Of a DNA stretch of 64,000 nt, positions 1 to 11,689 are shown piece after piece. Both the position numbers and the translations under genes were made by a program. Every line of letters begins with the position of its first letter. The stretch's first letter is position 1. Below the pieces are notes generated by a model, which was not told where the DNA came from, did not search any database, and saw only the letters and a list, made by a program, of their open reading frames with translations. The DNA comes from Leptobrachium leishanense (taxonomy: Eukaryota; Chordata; Amphibia; Anura; Megophryidae), in NCBI GenBank assembly GCA_009667805.1, contig CM019067.1:162831049-162895048 (forward strand), given 5' to 3'.

Positions 1-590
1 TATACAGTGTATATGAGTATATCACAGAGCTCCACAGCAATAAAACTTAGGCTCATACCCATTACTGTGAGTTTTATTACTGTTGAGCGCTGTGATACGC
101 TCATACACACCGCACATTGCCGCATATCACAGAGCTCGACAACAATAAAACTCACAGTAATATGCAGTGTGTATGTGTTCATCACAGAGTTCCACCGCAA
201 TAAAACTCATAGTAATGTGCAGTGTGTATGTGCGTATCACAGAGCTCCACAGCATTAAAACTCACAGTAATGTGTGCCATGTATGAGCGTATCACAGAGC
301 TTCACAACAATAAAACTCACAGTAATGTGCAGTGTGTATGAGCGTATCACAGAGCTCCACAGCATTAAAACTCACAGTAATGTGTGCCATGTATGAGCGA
401 ATCACAGAGCTTCACGACAATAAAACTCACAGTAATGTACAGTGTGTATGAGCGTATCACAGAGCTCCACAACAATAAAACTTACAGCAATGTGTGGTGT
501 GTATGAGCGTATCACAGAATCCACAGTAAAAAAACTCACAGTAATGTTCAGGGCGTTTCAGCGTATCAAAGCAACACAGCAATACAATTT
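1..590 (+). repeat. 55-60 bp minisatellite, copy 1
   Basis: About nine diverged tandem units run from the window edge. Each has a core like AATAAAACTCACAGTAATGT followed by a TGTGTATGAGCGTATCACAGAGCTCCACA-like stretch. The AATAAA in every unit gives poly-A-signal-like motifs but nothing suggests a transcript. The same unit recurs inverted at 3318-3925 and direct at 55700-56095, so this array probably belongs to the same transposon-borne minisatellite. The short ORF here is read-through of the repeat. Confidence 0.85.
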
Positions 591-1684
591 AAAAATTGTA
601 CATTCTTAACCACTTGAATGCGGAGGATGCGCTCATCCTCGATGTCAGCCGCGCATCCGGGACCGCAGCCGCTGGAATTAGGTGTCATCGCGGCAGCGCG
701 ATGACACCTAATTCAGGCGCCCCCCGCATGTGCGGAGAAGGCGCCTGAAAGGGAGGGGGGGAGGTCCTTCGGACCTCTCTCCCTCCCGATCGGCGGCTCT
801 GCGGGGGTTAACCCAGGCATCATTTGGAAGGGCACAGCCTGCCCTTCCAAATGGTGCCTGGCATTAACCCCTGGGGAGCTGGATCGCGAATCGGCGCTGA
901 AAAGCGCCGGTTCGCGATCCTTTCCCGGAGCTGGCTGACATCTTGGATGTTGGCCAAGCCTCCGGGAACTCCCCCTGAGGACTGGCGTCATCGTGCGTAG
1001 CACGATGACGCCAGTCCTGGACTTAACCCCTAACTGCCACCAACGGTGGAGATAGGGAGTTCCAATGAACTCCCTATCTCCCAATCCGTGGCAGCTAGGG
1101 GTTAAAGTTTGATATGGTTGGATCGGCCAGAGCATGGCCGTTCCAACGATACCAAACACTACATTGAAAAATTTTGTCAAAAAAAAAAAATTAAAAATAA
1201 AAAAAAAAAAAAAAAAAAATTATAAAAAAAAATAAACACTTTTTTTTTCTTTTTTTGGTTTGTTAATGCAGCAATATTGTTCCCATTTCAATTATAATGT
1301 GAACAATGATGCTGCACTAACGATTTTTGTATGCGGTGCGTTTGTTAAAAATAGTGTAATTTTCCCCAAAAAAAAATGTAACGAGACCCCATCTCTAATT
1401 TTTTTAACAAGCGCACCCCATACAAAATATAACCGCAATTGCTCGCATGTTAAAATGTGAAAAAAACCACTTTACACATTGTAAATTATTGAAAATACAT
1501 ATTTTATTGCATTTTTTGTTATAATATACAGACATGACATGACGTATACATATAATAATGACATATTATGAATCTACCGAGTCTGACGGAAAGAACGATA
1601 TATAATATGTCTGGGTCATATACTAAAATAAGCCTTCAAAACACGTTTAAACATGATGAGCAAAACCGGTAAAAATGACCTCAG

Positions 1685-4241
1685 CCACTGGTGTATCTTG
1701 GCCTAGGCCAACAAGGCCCAGGCCTAGGGCGGCACTTTCCAGGGGGCGGCGGCCCGCTGGGTGGCCCCACCCCTAAAAAAAAAAAAAAATTTTTTTTTTT
1801 TTTGTTTTTTAAATTTTTTTTTTACTTTTGCAAACTATTTTACCAGGAAGGAAACATTGAGATGTCACTAATTTTCAAGTATGTCCTGAGTAGACAAGGC
1901 CTAGGCTTTCACTTTCCAGGGGGCAACAAAAAACCTCACCACTAATTGGGTTACTCACAGAGCACCGAAATGACGCCAACATTTTGGTGTTCTGTAGTTC
2001 CCTGCACTTCGGGGAATAAAATTTCCCAACCCTGCAGTGAATTCACCATTCACCGCAGGGTCCCCAAAGTGCATGGAGTCGGCCGCTGTATGCTGCCACC
2101 GCATTTTCAAAAGAACTACTGAACGAAAATGTCTGGAATTTACATATAAGATCCTATGATTGATAATAAAAAGTTCTGTTACAGAAAAAGGAGAACCGCT
2201 ATTAAAAAAAAGGGGGGAATTTAGCCCAAAAAATTCTGAAAAATCACTAAAAGGTACAAAAAAAAATCAATAAATAAATAAAGACTTTTTACTGCAGATT
2301 AAAATAATAAATGGTTTATTAGATATTGCATAAAAAACGGGAATATTTTTAACATTGAAACCTATGGGGTTCGCCTGAATAAACCTGCTGATTGAAACTA
2401 CTGAACATCAGGGCATTTCACTGACATTTCTCTGCTGTTTGGTGTTCTCTGAATAGATTAACCATTACTTCTCTATGGGGATTTGCACTGCCTTCAAACA
2501 GCACCGTACTTGCTGGCAGTTCGCCAAACTTGTGTGTGAGCATATCACCAGAGCAGTGGTGTACTTAGAGGAGTGGCGGAGGGCGGGCCGCCCCAGGTAC
2601 CAGTGATTATTGGGGTGTCATTAGGGGGTACTAGGAGGTGCCACTGTCACTGTGTGTCAGCTTTGAGCTGTGTTCTCAAACAACGAGCAGCGGAGCATGG
2701 CGTTTGCATACGGAATAAAATCGAATAGAATAAAAATCCCACTCTCCTCCCTCCATAGCTCCTCCCCTGCCCCGCAGCAGCTCTAGGAGAGGGGAGGGGG
2801 ATGTGATTTGTGTCCAGAGAGAGAAGATGACAGTAAACGGCAGGTAAAGGTGGGGGTTTCAGCAGAATATGAAGCCCTGTCTGCTTACTGCTGTTTAAAG
2901 TGGACCTTTCCTTAACCAGCACTGCAGTGATAGAAATTTGTCATTGAGCTGCCTGGCTCCTGGTGAGGCTGCTTGCGTGCAGGTCACACTCGGTCCGGCC
3001 AGTCAGGTGGTACTGAGTCTCAGTACCACCTGACTGGCTGAACCACGTGACACGCATGCACGCAGCTGCCCGCCCTTTCGTTAACATGGACTCTCACTCT
3101 ATTCTGGACTGAACACCCATCGGGAAGGGAATCAAAGCCACGGTGCACCCTCTGGCAGTGGCACCCCACTGCTGACAAGATGGCTCCACGCACAGGCACA
3201 GCTGTGATCCTAACGTGGCCGGGAGGGACCTCCTGCTGAGTCTGTACACAGTACCTGCTGACTCGGCACACAGCCCTACCGCAGACAGAGGCCGGTAAAT
3301 GTAGAATAAATAATTGCTGTGTGCTCATATACACTCGGTTTGCTGGGAGTTTTATTGCAGTGGATTCTGATGCACTCATACACACCACACATTGCACTGC
3401 TGGGAGTTTTATTGCAGTGGATTCTGATGCACTCATACACACCGCACATTGCATTGCTGGGAGTTTTATTGCTGTGGATTCTGATACGCTGACACACACC
3501 ACACATTGCATTGCTGGGAGTTTTATTGCAGTGGATTCTGATGCACTCATACACACCGCACATTGCATTGCTGGGAGTTTTATTGCTGTGAATTCTGATG
3601 CACTCATACACACCGCACATTGCATTGCTGGGAGTTTTATTGCTGTGGATTCTGTGATACATACTGCATATTACTGTGAGTTTTATTACCCTGGAGCTCT
3701 GGGATACGCTCATACACACTGCACATTACTGTGAGTTTTATTGCTGTGCAGTTCTGTGATATGCTCATACACACTGCACATTTCTGTGGGTTTTATTGCT
3801 TTGCAGCTCTGATATGCTCATACACAGTGCCCATTTCTGTGGGTTTTATTGCTATGCAGCTCTGTGATACGCTCATATGCAGTGCACGTTTCTGTGGATT
3901 TTATTGTTCCACCAATTAGAGCGGCTGTGATCCCGTTTACTTGACATGCGTGGCTGTTCTTTGTAAAAAATACTTGAATTTAAACATTTCATAATTTTCT
4001 TTATCTCAATAGATACATTTGAAATGGTATACAAAATATACAAGTAGGCACTTGGTATCCACTTTTAATATAAAGACAGGAAAAGGCGGAGCTCTAAGAG
4101 GAAAAGGTGGAGCTTAAAGAGGAAGGGTGGGGATTAACCAGGAAGAGGTGTGCCCTTGACAGGAAGGGGTGCGTCAAATTTAAATTAGGGGTGCACGAGT
4201 TTAGTCAGGCCTAGGGCAGCACAAAACCTAAATACACCACT
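1685..4241. mobile_element. hAT-ended composite element, copy A
   Basis: The insertion is flanked by GACCTCAG at 1677-1684 and 4242-4249, an 8-bp duplication typical of hAT. Its ends are related inverted repeats (CACTGGTGTATC left, AATACACCACT right). It is a patchwork: a LINE 3'-tail fragment near 1835-1905, a core shared with the CAGGGTTATTCA family at about 2000-2540, a second CAGTGGTGTACTTAG end at 2553, a GC-rich segment, and a minisatellite at 3318-3925. A diverged inverted copy lies at 55363-57548. No credible coding region; the long ORFs here are minisatellite frames. Confidence 0.7.
3318..3925 (-). repeat. 55-60 bp minisatellite, copy 2 (inside composite A)
   Basis: About ten tandem units in inverted orientation relative to 1-590, with the core GGGAGTTTTATTGCAGTGGA, a GATGCACTCATACACACC-like section and a CACATTGC spacer. 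Units at the left end are most alike, and those toward 3925 are more diverged. The 137-201 aa ORFs across it on both strands repeat the same peptide about every 20 residues, as expected from read-through of a unit near 60 bp. Confidence 0.85.
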
Positions 4242-4287
4242 GACCTCAGCACAGAGGCGGGAAAAGCCTCAGCAGCGAAAGGGTTAA

Positions 4288-5331
4288 AATACATTTACAT
4301 AAATTTATATATTTTAATATTAAGGTAAATTATGCATTAGAATAGATTAAAATGAATTTAAGTATATATTAAAATGCATAAAACTAAATAGTAAAAATAC
4401 ATTTAAATATAAAAATGCATAAAATTCTTAATATATTTATTAAATAATATTTTTTAAAACACTATTAAATTAATAATTTAATAACCTTTACTGATGGTAG
4501 TGAGGTGATATGGAAGGTGAGAGATGGAGGGCAGGTTAGGCTTGTGGTGACCCTTGATCACCAGAAAATATTGTGGGAGACATCAGTGAGGGGAGGGCAA
4601 GCAGGAAGGAAGCTCCCCCCCCCCGCTTAATGTGTCAGTCACTGACGAATACAGACAGGAGGAAGCAAACAAGAGAGGAAAAGTCAGTGAGCTGAAAGGG
4701 AGGAGGGAGAGAGGGTTAAAGTGAAAAATGTGAGGGATTTTAGGGAAGAGACAGGAAAAAGACAGAAATTCCCACAGCATCCAGAGTAGCACCCCCTCTC
4801 CAACTGCATCCAGAACAGCAAGCCCTCCCCCCCAAAAAGCATCCAGAGCAGCACTCCCTCCCCCAGCAGCATCCAGAGCAGCACCGCATTCCTCTCACCC
4901 TTCCCAGAAGCATCCAGAGCTCTGCACACACAGCGTGAGGGGCAGATCATACTAAAAAAACAAAAACATTGCCAGACCTGCACCCCCATGTAGCTTTGCT
5001 TCCTGCCCTAGGTCTCAGGATGGAATTTGTCCCTCGGCCTCCTCCCCAGCAGCCTCCAAGCCACATTGAGTGCTGCACCGGCACAGGATGATGCCGGGAG
5101 ATATGGGGAGGAGCCAGACATGGAAGTCCTGTATTTTTATCTCCGGCCTCACATTGTGGAAAGGAGGGGGCGCAGCACTGATGAGAGTATGACAGAGCAG
5201 TCAGCATGAATCCATATCCCTGGGCTAGTGATTTGGATTTTTTACAGCCCCCCCACCCAAGCACCAGTGTGTGTGTGACCCCTGCAACCCAGGGCGGATA
5301 GCCCCTGCCCCCACCTTAGTATGCCACTGGT
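4288..5331. other. AT-rich stretch, then G/C-skewed region ending in a hAT-like terminus
   Basis: 4288-4480 is AT-rich with recurring AAAATACATTTA-like words. 4490-5330 is purine/pyrimidine skewed, with the short repeat listed separately. The right edge reads TTAGTATGCCACTG; its complement CAGTGGCATACTAA is a typical hAT end, so this may be the 3' part of a hAT element whose other end I could not place. No gene seen. Confidence 0.4.
4775..4925. repeat. Short minisatellite (about 30-35 bp unit)
   Basis: Five spaced occurrences of GCATCCAGAGCAGCA-like sequence separated by C-rich CCCTCCCC spacers. The minus-strand ORFs with repeated Ser-Gly-Cys motifs across it are artefacts of the repeat. Confidence 0.65.
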
Positions 5332-5774
5332 CATGTCATAATGGAATATATTGTACATATTATTTGGAATTTGAATTCAGTTGTTTCGGATGTAAAATGA
5401 TAATACAGCCAATTGTCAGTCACATTGGTTTTGCAATATGTTGGATTGCTTTCTGACATAATTATTAGCCATGATGAATTTGGGATAGAGTTGTATCATG
5501 AGAAAAAATGGTTAAGGCAAACCAGAAGAGGAGTATCGCAAAAATGGGATATGGAAAAAAATAAGAGGCATTGGAACAGGTAAAAAAAATTCTATTTTTT
5601 TTAAACTTTTTATCCTTTATTTATATAGCGTCACAAATTCTGCATCGCTTTACAAGATCAGTGTACAAGGAGTTGATACATTGGAATACCACACATTCAT
5701 GGCCTGATTCATGGGGACCCTGTTCCCAAGGGAATTTACAATCTATGACATGTACAAGTAGTCATATCCAAAGA
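5332..5774. other. No gene; contains a dispersed-repeat fragment
   Basis: Mostly unrecognised. 5610-5755 has the wording TTATATAGCGTCACAAATTC, then CGCTTTACAA, then GGGACCCTGTTCCCAAGGGA and TTTACAATCTATGA. Related wording recurs near 20440-20480 and 12030-12060, so this is a degenerate interspersed repeat of a family I cannot name. Confidence 0.4.
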
Positions 5775-6905
5775 AAATGATTTTATCTTTATTCCAAATG
5801 ATTTCCAATGTGATATTACGATTATTTCTATTGAATCTTTCAAAAAATTATTTTAGAAATTCTTCACCGCCTTCCCATATGAAGAAAATGTCATCTATAT
5901 AGCAACCATAAAAAGCCAACTGTTGCTCCCAGCCTTGCAGGTCCTCCTCTTCCCGATGGGATATTAAGAGGTTTGCATTGCTTGGAGTAGCATTTGGCTT
6001 TTTATAGTCGCTATATAGATGACATTTTCTTCATATGGCGAGGCGGTGAAGAATTGCTAAAGGAATTTATTGAAAGACTCAATAGAAATGTTCGTAATAT
6101 CACATTGGAAATCATTTGAAAGAAAGATAAAATAATTCTCTTTGGATTTGAATATTTATATAGACAATAACCAATTACGAACCAAAACTTTTTTCCAAAA
6201 GGTGGAGAGTAATAACTTTAGTGATAAGACTTGTAGCCACTTACCCGGTGGCTAGAAAATGTACTTAGAGGACAAATCTTTAGAGTTCAAAGAAATTGTA
6301 CACAACAAGATAAATATATACAATAATCTAACACTTTAATATACGCCTTTGAAGAGAAAGGATATAAAGAAGAAGAATTGATTAAAACTCAGGAAGAAAG
6401 AGCAAATATGGAGATATGTACTCTTTTAAAATACAGAGAAAACAGTGATAAGAACACAACTAACTGCCCAGCTTTTATTTTTAATTTTTGTACATAAAAT
6501 GGCAAAATTAGAAAAATAATTTAACAATATTGGCCTTGCAGAACACAAAGTTTAAAAAAGGTTATTTCTGAATTAAGAATTTTTTTACATATTTTTTTCT
6601 ACAAAAAAATATTTTTTCTACATATAAAATAAGGGAATGACATGCTTTTCTAAAGGTGTTATATACTTACTCCACTACTCATATGTACTTCAGTATATAG
6701 GGCACACTTCCAGAGACCTCCGAATGTACAGATCCAAGAGAACATTAGAAACCTAAAACAAGGTTACGAATTGCACAATGTATCACCTTTTAAAATTAAA
6801 CATAATTGTAATCCAGGGCATCTATCTTTTATGGGGTTTAAAATGATTCAGATTCCAAAAAGAGGAGAAATCAGAATTTATTTTCAAAAAGAGATGAAGG
6901 GCCCT
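5775..6905 (+). pseudogene. Penelope-like retroelement (PLE) fragment: RT core and GIY-YIG-side C terminus
   Basis: Penelope-like elements encode a reverse transcriptase with a C-terminal GIY-YIG-type endonuclease. Plus-strand translation from 6009 gives RYIDDIFFIW, the PLE version of the RT catalytic motif, followed by GGEELLKEFIERLN and stops. Around 6190 it gives LRTKTFF-like wording, also seen in PLEs. Near 6640-6900 it gives QENIRNLKQGYELHNVS and then GFKMIQIPKRG, matching the region after GIY-YIG. Many stops and frameshifts show it is dead. 5775-5905 is an inverted copy of the same RT segment (complement of about 6005-6140), separated by about 100 bp. The 3' edge runs into another repeat at 6903. 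Confidence 0.7.
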
Positions 6906-7140
6906 ATTACAATCTTAGTGCTAGTGTTAGCGCTCAGATTTTTGAAAGGTAATGCTAGGTTAAGTGCATTTAATGCATGCCCCATATTACATTGCTAATG
7001 CTAACGGGTTAAAAGATCCATTATCACATCAGTGATTACGCTAGCTTGCGCGAGCTCACTGTACTTTGTGCTCCCTAGACCGAACATGGTCTAGGGATGA
7101 GAGTTAAGTGTCTTATATTGGGGGGGGGGGAGCTCTAGCT
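6903..7140. mobile_element. MITE-like fragment beginning GGGCCCTATTACA
   Basis: It starts GGGCCCTATTACAATC and contains GTTAGCGCTCAG and TAATGCTAACGGGTTAA. Its wording resembles the insertion at 58380-58976 (GGGCACCATTA ends, internal GTTAGCG and TTGTACTTTGTGCTC motifs). No matching right end was found, so it is truncated or diverged. Confidence 0.35.
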
Positions 7141-7194
7141 GGTGCTAACTGAAAAAGTCCCTTTTTTGTTGTTTGGTGGGTCCCATCATGAGTG

Positions 7195-8098
7195 CCGGGT
7201 CCGTGAGGCACCATGTGTGTCAGGCTCGCGCCAGGATGGAGTCATGGCGTGGCCTTAGGTTTATTTTCCCAGGCGCTGGGGGAGAGCAAATCAGGCAGAC
7301 ACAGGAAGCAGTATAAGTATATTAAGTGTATTCTCAAGGTAAGCACACAGCAACAGTCTTATATACACTTGCAGAATACTGAAAACAAATAGACAAGTCC
7401 TTCTTCACAAAAGGTAGTCTTTTCTGCTGTACCAGGGATAATGGGCTAGGTAGTGTTCCCCAAAAGGTACCTTGAACACAGATAGCCATAGGTGTAGTCT
7501 GGATACGCCAGGGATAGTGGGCTAGGCAGTGTCCACTGCTGACAAGATCCACAGGGCTGAACCAGGAGCTCTTCACAAAAGGTACCTTGAACACAGATAG
7601 CCACAGGAGTAGTCTGGATACGCCAGGGATAGTGGGCTAGGCAGTGTCCACTGCTGACAAGATCCACAGGGCTGAACCAGGAGCTCTTCACAAATGGTAC
7701 CTTGAACACAGATAGCCACAGGAGTAGTCTGGATACACCAGGGATAGTGGACTAGGCAGTGTCCACTGCTAACAAGATCCACGGGCCTGGAACCAGGAGC
7801 TCTTCGCAAAAGGTCTTGATGTAATGCAGGCAGATGAATAAGGAACACTTTAGAATAGCAATAACAGTGCAGAGGAATTTTGGGAATACAGACAGACTCA
7901 GGGAGAGGCGGCTCACATCTCCTCACAAGTAAAGGGCAGGGAACACAAAATGAGAGAGCCCTGAGAGAAGGGTGTGGCCAGGTTATATAAGCACACCCAC
8001 TCAGGAGCTGGCACAGGTAATTAACCCCTGAGTGGACGCAGACATAGAACAACAGAACATATGATGAATAAGCAGGCTTCTCGGGCTGAGGCATGACA
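7195..8098 (-). mobile_element. LTR with adjacent primer-binding-like site
   Basis: Read on the minus strand the block starts TGTCATGCCTCAGCC (8098) and ends CCTGACACACA (about 7214), with AATAAA shortly before the end (complement at 7257-7264). It is followed at once by TGGTGCCTCACGGACCCGG (7213-7195), which begins TGG like a tRNA-primed binding site. TG...CA ends, poly-A signal and PBS together suggest one LTR of about 0.9 kb from a Ty3/gypsy or similar retroelement, with almost no internal region left. No gag or pol remains were seen, and no target duplication was resolved. Confidence 0.55.
7440..7815. repeat. 113-114 bp tandem repeat inside the LTR
   Basis: About 3.3 units, with AAAGGTACCTTGAACACAG recurring near 7465, 7578 and 7692 and a decayed start near 7805. 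Units are very similar, so the expansion is recent relative to the LTR. The three minus-strand ORFs here share identical peptides for this reason. Confidence 0.85.
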
Positions 8099-9326
8099 GT
8101 GTGGAGCAAAATCCGGGTGTCTGGGCAGAAGACACTGCTCGCTATTGACAAGGCGCGCAGGAGAAATCTTAACATGTGTCTCAGCTAGACTCATTGTAAA
8201 AGCTGTTTTTACGTTTGCTTTTGCTACATTTCCAAAAAATGTTTGAGTTCAGTGATAAATATATTGGGTTGAATCAAGTATTACTATTATTATTAATTTG
8301 CATACTAATTTTATTTGAAATGAACAAACTTCCTTTGCATTGGTCCAGAAATAGACTAGATCAAATACACTAGATATCAGTGCACCACGGGTTGCTTTTG
8401 AAGATTGAGTACTCGGTCTTGGTAACGAAGGGGTTAAAGATGCAATGAAATCCAATCTCATTTATTCAGTTCAGTACATACACCGCATTGGGCTATCAAA
8501 ATGCATTTAGAAAAAAAAAATCCAAAAGATTTTCCAGGAGCAATATAATTAAATGGATGTTTCAAATCATAAAATGTTAAGAGTTCTCATAAAAAAATAA
8601 GAAATAGATGACTAAGTTTTCAAAGACAAATAAAACTAAATGTGTTGTCACCAATGGTAACCCAGAAAGAGAAGCCAGAAGAAAATACAGACGTTTTAAC
8701 AGCTCAAACTGTTTTATGAGTGAGAAGATTAATATCTAATTAAATTTGATGGAACGATAGCTAATAGCTACTCATAGGAATGGCCATATTCTGTTTCCTT
8801 ACGTTATGATGCTCTGTCTATTGTATTATAGAAACATTGCTAGCAATAATCTCTACAGCTATTCAATGATTTTAAGTGTCACATATCTAAACTTTTAGAT
8901 ACAATACATTTGTGTATAAATGTTGTTATATATTGTGCTAAGGAAAAAAGAAGAAAAGGTTCCCATGATAGAATTCAATGTCACTGTGCGCTTTGGAGGG
9001 GACTGTGCGCTGGCCTCCTGCCCAGAGACTATGGCCCGTGAAAGAGACTATTGGGGGAACTGGTGGGCCTTTTAAATATATTTGGTTTTCACTGTTTATA
9101 TATCTGCCAGTTAAATATTTCTGATGTCTGTGTGTTATTCTCTGTATAGTGTAGATCTCTGTATTAGTACCTGCTCTATTGTGTAAATTCTCTCTGCAAG
9201 AAATTCCTTTGTTTACCCTTGCTTTCTCTTTCCCCATTCTCCATTGTTTGAAGGTCCTGTGTAGTTAATCTGATTTGTACAGTTATCTGTTTGATTGTAT
9301 GTAAATGAGGTTGATGGTTGAGTGTA
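8099..9326. other. No gene; one TTAA-element right end
   Basis: Mostly unique-looking AT-rich DNA. 8380-8437 ends GAAGGGGTTAA and shares the words GTTGCTTTTGAAG with the small TTAA element at 52925-53088, so it is probably the right end of a truncated member. Nothing else was recognised. Confidence 0.4.
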
Positions 9327-9982
9327 TGTCAGGACTATACCTGTCCGTTCCTGTGTGATTTCATGAAAGTGGCAGCTGAATAAGACCTGCTACCATAAGC
9401 TCCAGAGAAACCTGCTTTCCCCTATCAACCCACGTGCTCTCCCACCCCTCAAGACCCTATGTGTTTCCTCCCTATCCCACCGTGCTCTCCCAGGAGCAAC
9501 TACCCTCGCACCTGGACTCAATGACTGCTTTCCCCATCACCCTCAGCCAACCTGTGAGTTTCAGTGTGCTCTGTCCCACAGCACTCCTGTGTTGTTCTCC
9601 TCTCCCACAAAGTGTGTGCATCCCCAAGACCTGCATATCGGCCTCATCACCTGTAAGGTCAGTACCTATAAGGTACCTACCCTGACAGTGTATCTCTGTG
9701 TTGTGTAATAAACAGTCAGTTCTATTTTGACCAAGCATGAAGTCACGGCTCATGATTTGGGGTACCAGGAATCTTCTGCCCGCTGTACCAAGGAAAGACT
9801 CCAGGTCTACAGCTACGGCTTATTTCTGGGGGTGCTAGCCAGGCTCTCTACATGCACCGGGCCTTAAGCTGCGACTAAGGTACTAGAGAAAGGTGTGAGA
9901 GTCACGAGGAGAAACTGGGTGTCCAGTGAGGAAGCGACATTTGGCAGATGTGACCCCGTCCGGGCACAGAGATCTGTTACAG
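9327..9982 (+). mobile_element. LTR-like block
   Basis: Possible LTR starting TGTCAGGACTATACC, with AATAAA at about 9706 and a possible end ATCTGTTACA. The C-rich, gene-free body is like other short LTRs in the window. No target duplication, PBS or coding remains were confirmed, so ends and family are uncertain. A degenerate retroviral or gypsy LTR is possible. Confidence 0.35.
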
Positions 9983-10315
9983 TTTCCCAATGGCAGCATA
10001 TAAATAAAAACCAGAAAGAAGTGCAGTGAATAAGTCAACCGTGCATAGTCACTTCTATCTATACACCCAATAATATAAAATTATACAGAAGGAAAGTGAT
10101 TCACACAGAAATACTTAAATAATGATCTTTTTCGTTTGAAGTATCTTCTTTTGAGGAGCTGGCATTCATTAGTCTTATTAAAGTGAATGGAATGGGGAGA
10201 TATTAGGTGAGATTGACGGGAAAGAGGAGTGACCTGGAGGGCATTTATCATTCACAAGTTTTTTTAAGCTAGTTTTATGTCTGTGTGGATATCTTGATTT
10301 ATGTATATGTGTATA
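9983..10315. other. No recognisable feature
   Basis: AT-rich sequence with no coding potential and no repeat family that I recognise. It ends in TATGTATATGTGTATA, which is partly duplicated on the far side of the next element. Confidence 0.5.
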
Positions 10316-10750
10316 CAGGTGTGGACTGACCCATCAGCATTCAGGCATTGCCCTAGAGCCTGGATGGGGGGTTCCCGACTAGCCTTGCTGCCCCTGCAGT
10401 CCAGGACATATGTAGATCGTCATGAGGATTCCCTCCCAGCTGCGCAGGACTTTGCACTCATGTTCGTTGTGCCCCTGATCGGTGCAGATCTGGCTTCAAA
10501 CAGGGGCTTCAGCCACAGCAGGCTGACATCGGCCCTTGCTGTGGGACGGCTTCTCATGTATGCCACAGGAACTTTCTATGCGCAACCTTAGCTGCAATAA
10601 GTGGGTGATGGCTGCAGCAGCAGACTGGTGGCCATCTGTAAGTCTAGAGGGGGCACTATGGATTCCATAATTCTCTGATGTGGGCGTGGCAAAAGGGACC
10701 CCACAATTTCCAATTGTGCGGGGGCCCAATTAGTTCTCAATCTGCTCCTG
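10316..10750. mobile_element. Short non-autonomous hAT-like element
   Basis: Ends are imperfect inverted repeats: CAGGTGTGGACTGA on the left and the complement of CAGGAGCAGATTGA on the right. Flanks match in the last six of eight bases (TGTGTATA and CATGTATA), consistent with an old 8-bp hAT duplication. The 96-aa ORF inside has no recognisable domain. Confidence 0.5.
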
Positions 10751-10790
10751 CATGTATATGTGTCTCTTTGTGTGCATGTGTATGTGTGTC

Positions 10791-11643
10791 TAGAGATCCG
10801 AATTGTGGCCGAAAGGTAACCGAACAGTGAAATTCAGCGTACGTTACCTTTCCTGGCCATTCGGCTATTCAGAGAGCAGGCAGTTTGCCAAATCCTGGCA
10901 AATTGCCTGAACATATTGTGCATGTTCGGTGCCTGTTTGAGGGCAGTGAAATCCCCATAGAGAAGAAATGTTTCATCTATTCAGAGAACAAAAACCAGCA
11001 GTGAAAGGTTGCTGAAGTGCCCTGCTGGTCGGTGGTTTCATTCAACAGGTTTATTCAGGCAAATCCCATAGGCTTCAATGTTACAAATATTCCCGTTTTA
11101 ATACAATATCTAATAAACCATTGATTATAATATTCTTCCGTAAAAAGTCTCTTTAACAAATAGATTTTTTAGGATCTTTTATTTAGGCATTTTTTGGGAT
11201 TTTTTAGCGAAAAAAAATCCTTTTTTTTTTTTAATCGTTTTTTCTTTTTTCTGTAACAGCCCTTTTTATTATCATTCATTGGATCTTATATGTAAATTTC
11301 ATACATTTTCATTCTGTAGTTTCTTTGCAAACAGGGTTTCACTTTTCAAACATTCAAGTTTTTGTTTCTTTTTCACTCCATTCGTCTGTGGTGTCGATTT
11401 TTTCCAGCGGCTGCTCGGGTTGCTCCAGTGTGTTCGGCAGGGTTAATCCAGATGTTTTTGTGGGTTTCGATGTGCATTCGCCGGGTTTTGTGGTGAGTGT
11501 TCGTTGGGTTTGCGGCAGCTTTTCCCTGCACTACGACGGCCCTGTGGTGCCGTGATCGCCAAATCGCACCGAATTGAAGAGAACGAAAAGTCACCGAACG
11601 TGTGGTGAGTCGGTGACTTTTCGTTTCTCTTTGAATAACCCTG
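10791..11643. mobile_element. CAGGGTTATTCA-family element, left end lost
   Basis: The right end is CTCTTTGAATAACCCTG, as in 31989-34046. The interior repeats that element in order: GAAAGGTAACCGAAC, ATTCGGCTATTCAGAGAGCA, the CATAGGCTTCAATGTT core module near 11060, and a 3' stretch with GACTTTTCGTTT. The left inverted repeat is degraded (starts about TAGAGATCCGAAT). No transposase. Superfamily unknown; the related copy at 31989 has a 3-bp duplication. Confidence 0.65.
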
Positions 11644-11689
11644 TAGGTGTTTGTATAAAGCAGTGAATGTGTATGAGTGTGCATCTGTG

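Larger units (their letters stand above)
606..4287. mobile_element. TTAA-flanked piggyBac-like non-autonomous element, split by an insertion
   Basis: TTAA at 606-609 and 4284-4287 bound an element whose right end (AGCAGCGAAAGGGTTAA) is the complement of the left end of the 29679-30809 copy. The resident sequence is about 1.1 kb; 1685-4241 is a later insertion. No transposase is present. The part from 670 to 1160 is a chain of near-perfect short hairpins, for example around 676-716, 757-783, 810-858, 895-925, 980-1018 and 1040-1085. An A/T-rich tract follows at 1170-1255. TTAA duplication is the hallmark of piggyBac-type transposition; assignment to that superfamily is by target site only. Confidence 0.75.

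Noticed and set aside
3020..3734. Overlapping 137-201 aa ORFs on both strands
   Set aside because: They follow the 55-60 bp minisatellite and change phase with it; not a protein family.
9434..9753. Short ORFs that might be remains of a retroviral protein
   Set aside because: No gag, pol or env motif; the region looks like LTR sequence only, and even that is uncertain.
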